A stretch of DNA of 64,000 nucleotides, from NCBI RefSeq assembly GCF_000002235.5, contig NW_022145612.1, positions 19,172,360 through 19,236,359 of the forward strand, read 5' to 3'. Made by a program: the position numbers and the translations under genes. Positions within the stretch are counted from its first letter, which is position 1, and each line of letters opens with the position of its first letter. Shown one piece after another: positions 1-8,428 of the stretch. This DNA is from Strongylocentrotus purpuratus (Eukaryota > Echinodermata > Echinoidea > Camarodonta > Strongylocentrotidae). Below the pieces are notes generated by a model, which saw only the letters and a list, made by a program, of their open reading frames with translations, was not told the origin of the DNA and searched no databases.

Positions 1-200
1 CTCAACTTTGCTCGTTGCAACGGCAAGAAGCCAGTAAAAAACGAACCCGTTTGATCAAATTATGGAAATGCGAGCATTACTTTAAACAAACAGAACTTTT
101 TTTATTCCTCGCTCATTTTTCCTGATTGAGGTGCCATATGAAAGGAGAAAAATTGAACTTTCTAGAAATGTAATTTTCCCTTTAAAATTCAGATATCGCC

Positions 201-395
201 CGCCAAATGACTTTTTGGTTTCCTCTCTTAAAATTGCTTTTAATCACTCATGCGTGACATATGCATCATAAAAGTTGCATCAAATGAACGAGGAGGATCT
301 ACGCTTTCCAAATATATGTCATTTATTAATTATAATTGTGATTAAGTTATGATAAAACATCGATGATTCTCGGTTTCGTTTTTTCTGGGACGCAC
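201..395. repeat. 5'-truncated copy of a TIR MITE (same family as 32898-33116)
   Basis: This segment matches 32918-33116 along its length, starting at gccaaatgactttttgg and ending at the terminal motif tttctgggacgcac. The intact relative at 32898 has perfect inverted termini. Here the left terminus is missing, so this is a truncated copy. No coding capacity is visible. The first 200 bases of the window show nothing recognisable. Confidence 0.75.
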
Positions 396-540
396 TACAA
401 TTGTAAATGTTATTCACTTATATAAAAAAAAAATTAAACAAATCTGGAGGTAATTTAACTGGAACAATGCCTGATCCTCACTGCCCCCTCCTTGCCCCAT
501 CCCTCACACAAACACCCCCACCCAACCACACAAATACCCA

Positions 541-720
541 CCCACCCCCCCCCCCCCCCACACACACACTACTCACTCAGTGGATGTCTGCTAACATTCT
601 CAACTCAAGAAAAATATACTAAATAAGTACGCACACACGTACACACACGCACACACACACACGTAAACACGTGCACGCACACACGAACACACACGCACAT
701 ACGCACGAATGAACACGGAC
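541..720. repeat. Simple-sequence tract: C-rich run followed by CA/AC microsatellite
   Basis: A run of more than ten C residues is followed by an imperfect (AC)n / (CACG) tract. Translated frames through it are low-complexity and are not genes. Sequence from 720 to 1250 shows no recognisable gene. Confidence 0.85.
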
Positions 721-1252
721 GCATATCGAGAGAAATATTGTAATCTTCTTCTACCCAAAGAAACAATTTCTTCCTTTTTGTTAAATAATATGTATGTCAA
801 ATGAAATATCTGCCACAAGATTTCATGACGTTCTTTTCTTCATTTGAATTTTGTCATTTAATTTCCTATTCTTTGTCTCTTTCTATCTCTTTCATGCACT
901 CACATACACACACGATCCCTATCTATTATCTTTTATTTTCAGTAATACCCAGCAGATGCTTATTATCATGGCAGAACAAAGTTTCTCCATTAATTTTAGA
1001 GCAGATGTAATGTCACAATCATATTTGATAAAAACACAAAGGGCAAATGTTAGATTTGATGACTTACGTCATGATGTTTATCCTTCTTTCAAAGGAAAGT
1101 TAAAATATGTATCTTTTCAAATGAGGACGTGTTGGCTATTTTCTACCATGATATACTGTAAATATGATGAATCATGATATTGTACTATTCCACGGGACGA
1201 ATTTCAGATTCTTTAAATGAAGTGGATGATGTAGGGACGTCTTATTTCTTAC

Positions 1253-1648
1253 CACCTGTATATGGTTGCACCATCATTCCGATTCCAGTGCCATTGTACT
1301 TTCCTGTAGTCACATCAACTTCGAGTTCGTGAGTTGGTGATATGGAGACGATTGGTGAATCAGGAGAGATGTCCACTTTAATATCCGTTGCATCTGCAAG
1401 GTTTACAAACTGACCGGACTCTACCGTAAAAACTGAAACCTCGCCTGGAACATCAAAATGATTGTACTCGAGGCTGGTTGGTTGCAACGGGTCCCCGTTT
1501 GTGAAAGACATCCTGCATTGATATCTCACATTTTCCAAGGATTGGTTGAAGTATGGTGTCACAAAGCTTATGGTCTCAACCTCCTGAACAATTACATTGG
1601 GGTTGCATGCTGCTAATGTCAAAAACTGTCCATTCCATGTTGAATGAT
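1253..1648 (-). CDS. CUB-like domain exon of secreted protein (exon 4, gene continues off left edge)
   Basis: Open reading frame on the minus strand bounded by a splice acceptor (ctccaacag just upstream of 1648) and a strong donor (G|GTAAG at 1253/1252). It is 396 nt, which is phase 1 at both ends, the same phase as the two CUB-like exons upstream. The ~131 residues have the beta-strand-rich, Asn/Thr-rich look of a divergent CUB domain: a TWNGQFLTLAACNP start, a TISFVTPYF strand, and a closing IGMMVQPYTG. Only a few cysteines are present. CUB domains are extracellular protein- or glycan-binding modules; the partner is unknown. No stop codon or further exon is seen to the left, so the gene leaves the window. 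Domain assignment is by pattern only. Confidence 0.7.
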
Positions 1649-2142
1649 CTGTTGGAGAATGAAAGAACATAGCCTTGGTGAATATACAGCTCTGTTGGAG
1701 TACTGTAAGCCTCAATCGGATTAATGTCATCGGATGTAGTATATTATTGTTTGCTGTCAACTAATTTGACATTGTAGGCCTTAAATTTTACAACAATCCC
1801 TTGAATTGTTTAAGACTAAATTATCTTTTCAGCGACTCCATCGAATCTATTATCACTAATTCTATAATTATAGAAATCCTACTTAATATAATTTTCCCGT
1901 TTGGTTTGATTCATGTCCTTAGCACCATGCCAACTTTTTATACCATCTGTTTAGGCTTTTCCTCTACTATACCTCGTGAGATCTAGTCCTAATATGCCAA
2001 ACGGTGTACTTGTCAAATGTCCGAGTATATGAAAACTAGCCTTAAACATCACTCCAAAACTTTCCCTTATTTACCGTAATTATGTTGGACTAATGAGCAA
2101 TAACATCGGATGTTGGTCTGCAGGAACACTAGGCTAAACTAA

Positions 2143-2475
2143 CGGGCCATATTGGCCCCATATCCCTCCATTGCCTTGTGAGGCTTAGAACTCATGGGAC
2201 ACAGAACCATATACACTCTTGATGCACAGAAAATGCATAGGATATTTTTTTCCTTCAACACAGTTGGTGCGGTGTCAGTGGTTTATCAAAGAATTTATGT
2301 AAAACAAAAAGGGGGCCCAATAACTCCCCATTGCCTTGTAAGGCTTAGAACTAATTGGGCCCAGAACCAGGTACACTCTTATTATACACCTAAATGCATC
2401 TTCTTCTTTTTTTCTTCTTCAAAACAGTTGATGAGGTGTCAATGGTGTATCCAAAATGTTTTGTTGATAGGGGCA
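2143..2475. repeat. Two-copy tandem duplication, period ~160 bp, in a CUB-gene intron
   Basis: The block containing ccattgccttgtgaggct at ~2168 recurs at ~2328 with substitutions, followed in both copies by gcttagaact, a cagaacca motif and then a T-rich tract ending in cagttg(g/a)tg. It lies in the intron between the CUB exons at 2540 and 1648. Confidence 0.75.
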
Positions 2476-2539
2476 GAAATTTTCCCAGACCAGTGACAAA
2501 TGTATTTGACGTCTTTGGGACATGGTTTCAGGAATTTAC

Positions 2540-2905
2540 CAACAATAGACAGCTTCACCGTCAGGCCAGCACCAAGCTGACTATTTCCGTTGACGTAAAA
2601 CGACATCTTGATCTCGTCATCGTACGAGTACCAGGTGGTCGACGACACGGAATCCCTCATGCACACCCACTCTCCATAGGTATCGAAGGTATCAAAGATG
2701 CAGACTTCTCCACCCTCTCCTGGATTCATGTCCAAGATGTCGACCTGGATCCAGGTGTAAGAGCTGGCTGTGATGAACCAGTGCAGTGTGGCTGCCACGT
2801 CAGTCAAGGAAGATAGGTTGACACTCTGTATGGTGATGCTGGGGTAGGTATCGGACAGGGCGAACGCACCAGCGCTTGACCGGACGAACGAATCTTGTAA
2901 TTGGT
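2540..2905 (-). CDS. CUB-like domain exon (exon 3 of the secreted CUB gene)
   Basis: Minus-strand exon with acceptor (cctatcaatcag before 2905) and donor (G|GTAAAT at 2540/2539). It is 366 nt and phase 1-1, so it can be added or removed without shifting frame. The ~122 residues read DQLQDSFVRSSAGAF, then a CUB-like core: ATLHWFITASSYTWIQVDIL (the hydrophobic W-x-I strand), GGEVCIFDTFDTYGEWVC (equivalent to the acidic C-x-D-Y-x-x-I-y-D segment), and DEIKMSFYVNG leading to GAGLTVKLSIV (final strands). This is the most typical CUB domain of the gene. The frame joins correctly to the exons at 5621-5974 and 1253-1648. The protein is expected to be secreted or extracellular, given the signal-peptide exon at 6888-6948. 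Confidence 0.8.
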
Positions 2906-3323
2906 CTGATTGATAGGGATAGGGAAGATAGACAAGAGCGGAAACATCATTGTTGCGATTGAACTAACATTGAATAATCCTGATACATGAACAACCACCT
3001 TTTAGAATAAAGATCTATAACATTGAGAATGAGCACTAAAACACTTGTATGCCTGTACATCTATCACACTTTCCCGCAATACCAGTATTTTGCGGGTAAA
3101 ATTAGTAATGTCCTCAAGAAAACTTTTTTTTCCTATTCCAATCTCTTTGGAAACAAATTTTTTTCCGGGATTTTGTCAATAACAAGCTATGCCACAGCCC
3201 ACCCGTGCCGGCTATTATAGGGTTCTTCTAGAATCCATACGCCACCTTGAAAACAGGCATGTAGGTGAACAACATATTTATAATGATTAAGCTGCAGTTG
3301 ATTATTGATGGGAACATAAGTTC

Positions 3324-3369
3324 AGCCCCCCCCCCCCCCCCCAAAAAAAAAAAAAAAAAAAAAAAAAAA
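3324..3369. repeat. Poly-C tract abutting a poly-A tract
   Basis: About 17 C residues followed directly by about 28 A residues. The surrounding 2910-5060 intron sequence holds no recognisable exon apart from the dispersed repeat at 4093-4290. Confidence 0.9.
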
Positions 3370-4092
3370 TACCAACTCTTAATTTGCATATTTACAATTG
3401 CTGACGAATTTATATCAATTTTCAGAAGGTTTAACGTTAACTGTTACCTAACAAGAATATTAACGCTACTGCAGTGCACTTTGCTTTGAGATTTTCTTTA
3501 AAAATCCACATAGATTCATGTATATAGTCGATATTGATAGGAAAATTATGATCAATGTCATTTCTAGGTCATTTCTGCGAACGATTCCCAAGCGACAAAT
3601 ACGTCATCATGGGGGCGGGGTACCGGGAAAAGAACAGTCCTTATGCCCAGGTATAGAAGATTAACACACCATGGTATTTTCACGGAATATCTAAATTTTG
3701 TTTGAATTCAAAATGTGCATAGGATAGGTCTTATCTGTTTGCGATTTCACAAAAGTTAGAAACAATTTCTTGTGAGAATGCTTTAGTTGAGACAGTACAG
3801 TGATTTCAGAAATGATGTTCACAATGTCAATGCAGACCATAATGTATATGACATGTCGCATAATCGTGATACATCTTGTATAAATATTGACTTTGTCTTG
3901 GTTTTATCTTGGTACATCTTGGTGTTCTGTGTATAGCTGTCTTAACATGTTTCTTTTATATAACTTATAAAGGGGGGAAACGTCAAGGGGGTTTCCCCTA
4001 AAATGAGTTGGTTGGTGAAACTACACAGCAGGGGTTCCTATAACAAGTCTACTTCATAAATATAAAGACGAATTTCACACCTGAATTCACTT

Positions 4093-4290
4093 AAAGCTCA
4101 TTAGTACTAGTGTAAAGGAGGGATTAGACCACCCTGTGAGGTCACTGGACAGGTGGTTATCTCATCAACTCAAATAACAAAATAATAATAATAATAACAA
4201 CATTTATAATGCGCACATATCCACCCCAAGAGATGCTCAAACATGAGAAAAAGAGGGTGCAAGTAGCTACAAGTAGTGCAGTGGGCCTTT
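4093..4290 (+). repeat. Copy of a dispersed repeat (relatives at 19200-19365 and 27530-27672)
   Basis: The core ggattagacc(a/t)ccctg, aggtcactg and ggttatctcatca is shared with 19220-19270, and with the reverse complement of 27600-27660. An (AAT)n tract and a gcgcacat motif follow, resembling the 3' tails of L2-like or SINE elements found elsewhere in this window. No coding potential. The superfamily cannot be assigned from these copies. Confidence 0.6.
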
Positions 4291-5067
4291 AAGTGGTAAA
4301 ATGTTTAGTCAAAGGTAGTTTTTTTAATCTTAGTTTGGCTACTATGCAAAATCAGCTTAAAGAATTAAGAATTTCAAGGTCAACAAGAAACACAATTCTA
4401 TGCGCAGAAAAAAGAAAGATAGACAACAAACGTTCGTCTCTTTGCGTTTCTTAAGCACATTTTAGAGAAAGACAAAAAACAAAATAATTTGACGTACATG
4501 TATAAAGCCCTTTATATCAAAAAGAAAATCATCGTTATTCTTTAATTATAGTTTTAAATTGAATAATTTCAAGTATTTTTTATGATTAAATTCATGATTA
4601 AAACATTTTCATTTTCATCTGAAAAGGTTTAAGCAGGACTTTATTTTGAATAAACATGAGTTTTTATAAATATCTTGCATGTTACAGTGGTTATTCCTCC
4701 TGGCATGTTCTATGATCTTAAATGTACGTCAAACAACTCATTATCGGAGCAAGGACAGAAACATATGACTTTGACCTTTGCTTTACATTCCATTACAGGT
4801 GAGACAATCTGTTTCAAAGATTCATCAATTCTCAAGAATATAAAATGAATCATCAGATTTTAGTGTCTTTTTGTACAATTGTTATTCTTAACTTCACTAT
4901 ATCATTGTTGCAGAAATACAATGTCATAATATGAACTATTATAAATATTCTTAGATAGGGCAAATAACGCGACAGGACATAATAATAGTTATGAACAAGT
5001 ATCATGTTTCGTAAATCGATATTATGAAGATTGAATAGTGGGGATAACCGATCGTCTAGAACATAAA

Positions 5068-5228
5068 GGCCCGAATTCACAAAGCAAGGTTTGAGCTCAA
5101 ACCTCCTTTTGTTACGCCAAACCTCCTTTTGTTCTTTACAAACCAGGTTTGTAAAAAACGCGTAAAACGCGTCATATGACGTACGAAAACCAAGGTTTGT
5201 CGACAAACCTCCTTTGTGAATTCGGGCC
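5068..5228. mobile_element. Short foldback MITE (~160 bp)
   Basis: Inverted termini ggcccgaattcacaaag (left) and its complement ending gtgaattcgggcc (right) enclose further inverted motifs built on aggtttg/caaacct. It lies in the first large intron of the CUB gene. Its translated frame is an artefact of the repeat. Confidence 0.8.
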
Positions 5229-5620
5229 AACATGTCCTTTTTTAGTATACTGTATCAGAGTCTGCAGAGCATGAAAACTGATTAAATGTGAACTGCATAA
5301 CGGTTATATCGGTATGAAAACATCAAGGAAAACCAAAGTAAAACAAAAATTAAAGTTAAACAAACAAATGGACTGGAAAGGAAATGGCACATAAAGGGTG
5401 GCATAAGGTACTTTTTTTTCCAAATATGTGAAAGTTTGGAGGTAAATTTAAAGCCAAGGGGTAAAAAGACAGAACATAAACAAAAGTGAGAGATTAAATC
5501 TTTGCAATTAGAAGAGATCTTAGTGTGGAGTCGTTATAGTCGTAGTGATGTAAGTGAACATCGCACTTGTAACACATACAAATATTGTGTTCACCACTGA
5601 AAATACTTAAAGATGCTTAC

Positions 5621-5974
5621 CAGTAAAAGAAAATTCCGCTTCCAAATAGGAGTAAGGACTGCTGCCATCACAACGATCAAATTCGATCTTCATTTGCGAG
5701 GAATCCAAAAAGATCGGATCGATCACTGAAGATATCCAATCAATTATCCCTATCACCTCGTTGGTGTTCAGATTTTTAATAGTCATCTTGTCATCTTCAG
5801 GAACGTGAAGAGCTAGAAAAGTAGCATTCAGGATGGTTCCCGGTGGACTTGTCACATAGATATCACAGTTATAATCGCAAATTGGAGGATCACAAAATGG
5901 TTCAGAACTGTTGAATCGAAAGGACACTTGAGAATTCGTCGGTGTTAGGGTGATGTTGTTACTATTAGATGCGT
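5621..5974 (-). CDS. CUB-like domain exon (exon 2 of the secreted CUB gene)
   Basis: Minus-strand exon from a clean acceptor (ttgctcttgcag at 5980-5975) to a donor (G|GTAAGC at 5621/5620). It is 354 nt, phase 1-1. It encodes ~118 residues starting HASNSNNITLTPTNSQ, when joined to exon 1. Two cysteine pairs sit close together (EPFCDPPICDYNCDIYV). They are followed by a strand SPPGTILNATFLALHVPEDD, then MTIKNLNTNEVIGIIDW, SSQMKIEFDRCDGS and the closing EAEFSFTG. The order of strands and the final aromatic F-S-F strand fit a divergent CUB domain. Several N-x-S/T sites agree with an extracellular location. Joined in frame to the signal-peptide exon at 6888-6948 and to the CUB exon at 2540-2905. 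Confidence 0.78.
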
Positions 5975-6887
5975 CTGCAAGAGCAAAACAATATAAATGC
6001 ATGTACTTTATAAATATCAAACTTTTCTTTTGATAAGTGAAATGCAAGAATATCACGTGTTTGCATCATTTGCGTAGAGATATCGGCACTATTTTTTTTA
6101 AATTCATAATCCTTCTCCCCAATATATATTGTGACTTGTGTGGGAATACTAATATGGCCAAGATAATGAGATCCTGTTTTATTTATTTTACTTTGCAATT
6201 CCATTTATTTCTACTTTAAAAACAATTTACAAATCAATAACAAATACATATATAAATAATTATGGCGGGATCATGAAAAGCACTAATTGGCTTATTAAAA
6301 AGCTTCATCGTTGTTTTATTATACCCTTTACAATTTGCAATGTAGCTTTATAACAAAACATCTTTATGCATTTTTAATATGAAGAAATAATAGGTAAGTG
6401 TACTCTTATCATTTTGGGTCAGAAAAAATCCCATATCCCTCCGATAGGACTACCCATTCCCAACACTATAAGCCCACTATTCTTTTGCATACCAGATCAT
6501 ACTTCAATTAATCAGACAGAACATTAAGCTACGTTATCTTGTAGTATATATAGTATCCGGAATAATCACATACACTTTGCTATCTCCATAACAGCATCGG
6601 AGAGATATGCGCCGAATGCAAGGTATTAATATGAGAATTGTCATAATGGTCAAGAGAGTGGCTTGGCTACTCGTGTCATGAACGTATATAAAGAAGGAGC
6701 ACATTCATGTAATAATTTTGTTTAAACGTTTTCATTTCAAACGTAAATTGGGAGATCTTAACAAATATGATTTATTCATCTTTAACGTCTGCCTCTATTA
6801 GGATTCATTGTTGATATAAAATATGGCAAGTGTCTGTAAATTAAAAAACACTAAAAATGGTAAAACACACAGTAAATAAATGCTTAC

Positions 6888-6948
6888 GGATAACACGACT
6901 TAATGCCAGGAGAAAACCACAAAGCGCAATATGAAGACGAATAGCCAT
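6888..6948 (-). CDS. Signal-peptide exon, start of secreted CUB-domain gene
   Basis: Minus-strand ATG at 6948 in a good Kozak context (A at -3, G at +4) opens a short exon. It encodes MAIRLHIALCGFLLALSRVI, a typical signal peptide with an Arg in the n-region and a Leu/Ala-rich core. It ends one base into a codon at a strong donor (gtaagc at 6887). That phase fits the acceptor of the next exon at 5974, giving VI-H-ASNSN across the junction. The exon is too short for simple ORF calling. I infer it from the signal peptide, the splice consensus and the phase match. Together the four exons predict a secreted protein with at least three CUB-like domains; the rest lies left of the window. Confidence 0.72.
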
Positions 6949-7017
6949 CTTGTTTCCACTCAAGAATAATATGTCCTGATCATCCTGATGTTAGAGATTG
7001 CTTTGAAGACACCGTAT

Positions 7018-7028
7018 GGTATATAATC
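7018..7028 (-). promoter_or_regulatory. Possible TATA box of the CUB gene
   Basis: On the minus strand the sequence gattatatacc lies ~75 bases upstream of the ATG at 6948. That would place transcription start around 6990 and give a short 5' UTR. The evidence is the motif and the spacing only. Confidence 0.35.
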
Positions 7029-7392
7029 GCAATTACCCGTTGCCGGTATACGAGCATGACTTGGACTTTGTACACACGATAAGGTCGGGCGAAATCCAGA
7101 TATAAGTTGATTCATGTTGATGTGCAGGGCTGCATACAACTCATATTTTGTTATTCAAACATCTAAATATATTTCATAGATCTTATTTTGTTTTTAATAA
7201 TAAATTTCTTAGACCTGCTAAGCTTCAACCTAAGAAATGCTCCAGATCTCATTCCCTAAATGACATCATCTGTCGATCAATAGTGAGCTAACAAAAAAAC
7301 AGTGGGATGTTACTTCCCCCAGCTCAGCACATGCCCACAAAAGAACTGCATACTTTTATACAATACCTCCACATTACCTTTCTTTTCCTGGT

Positions 7393-7480
7393 GATACCAA
7401 AATACCAAAAATAGGAGTTGCTATGTCAGACGTGCTGTAGAACACATCTCTGACATAGCAACTTCTATTTTGGTATTGTA
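7393..7480. repeat. Near-perfect hairpin (foldback) of ~85 bp
   Basis: The left arm (accaaaat...gttgctatgtcaga) and right arm (tctgacatagcaac...attttggta) are inverted copies separated by about 15 bases. It lies between the CUB gene 5' end and the LINE at 7741. It is probably a short MITE. The remaining sequence from 7030 to 7740 shows nothing else recognisable. Confidence 0.8.
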
Positions 7481-7749
7481 TGGTCTATTGTAGACAGGTG
7501 GTCAGCTCTGGTGAATTTACATACCACCGTCTCTTGTTAAACATGAAAAGGGATATTCATGGAGCACTTCTTTGTTAATGAATATAGACTAACCAATGAA
7601 TCTCTTATTGGAGGGAGGGGGGGGGGGGGAATCCAGAAAAGAACCAAAACACAAGCCCCCTCCTCCTAAGAGAAATACATTTAAAAAAAATCATGTTGTC
7701 ATGTGAATTTGGGGCTAAAGGGGTTGTCGGGAGGTAGGGGCATACTATT

Positions 7750-7980
7750 TTGAAGGCAGAGTTGATGAAGGAGCGTCGCAAGCTGAAGGGGTCAGGTATC
7801 TCCATCCAGGAGGACTTAACTTCACTTAACCACAAAATTCTGATGAAATTGGCGACCCATCCAAAGGTGGAAGCGGCTTGGTCGATTGATGGAAGAGTCA
7901 TGGCTGCCCTCAAGACCAACGAAGAGGGGTTTCAAGTCAAAAAACTTTTCTCATCTTTGCAGCAAGCTGCGACTTTGTAA
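7750..7980 (+). pseudogene. C-terminal remnant of LINE ORF1
   Basis: The ~76 codons before the stop at 7980 read LKAELMKERRKLKGSGISI, QEDLTSLNHKILMKL and VEAAWSIDGRVMAAL. This is the conserved C-terminal part of LINE ORF1 proteins of the L1/CR1 type, where an invariant I-x-E/Q-D-L-T is followed by a basic helix and a W-x-x-D-G-R-I strand. The matching part of the second LINE (QENLTKERGRLFREI and AIWTQDGRIIVL near its ORF1 end) supports this. ORF1 proteins bind RNA and chaperone the retrotransposition particle. There is no upstream start in frame: a stop lies at 7735-7737, so the N-terminal coiled coil and RRM-like part are missing through 5' truncation. Confidence 0.75.
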
Positions 7981-8081
7981 CTCTTTATTTTTCTTTTTAC
8001 TTCCAAGTGCCTCTCCTAGAGGTTTGCATTTTTACCCGTGCGTTATCTAACGTTCTTTACACCTTTTGTTTTCCCTCTTAC

Positions 8082-8084
<3 letters not shown>

Positions 8085-8122
<38 letters not shown>
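8085..8122. repeat. (TA)n microsatellite between LINE ORF1 and ORF2
   Basis: An uninterrupted TA repeat of about 38 bases, followed to 8320 by pyrimidine- and TG-rich low-complexity sequence, fills the inter-ORF spacer. Confidence 0.95.
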
Positions 8123-8125
<3 letters not shown>

Positions 8126-8428
8126 TCTCTGTTTATTACGTCTTGTTTTCTTTATACATCTTTCTTTTTCCCTTTTTATGCCTTATTTCTCTTTCACTTT
8201 TTACTATGTGCACTTGCACTTTTTTTTATCAATATACTCTGTACATCTCTATATATTTTTATGTTCATGTCGTTCTGAGTGTGTCTGTGTGTGTGTTCTT
8301 GTATGTGAATGAATGTGATGGCTTTCCGCAAACTGCTTTGTTTTATCTCTCTGTTTTGGTATTTGACATTTTTTATGACCGCTTCAGATCTGTTGTTTTT
8401 ATATACTGTTTACATCTAATCCTTCCTC

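Noticed and set aside
4853-5233. 126-codon minus-strand frame in a CUB-gene intron, considered as an exon
   Set aside because: Half of it is a foldback MITE and it has no flanking splice signals in the phase of the gene.
7730-7750. Possible target-site duplication of the first LINE (gttgtcggg near 7724 and ttgtcggg near 11734)
   Set aside because: The copies are not adjacent to both element ends and differ in context; too weak to report.
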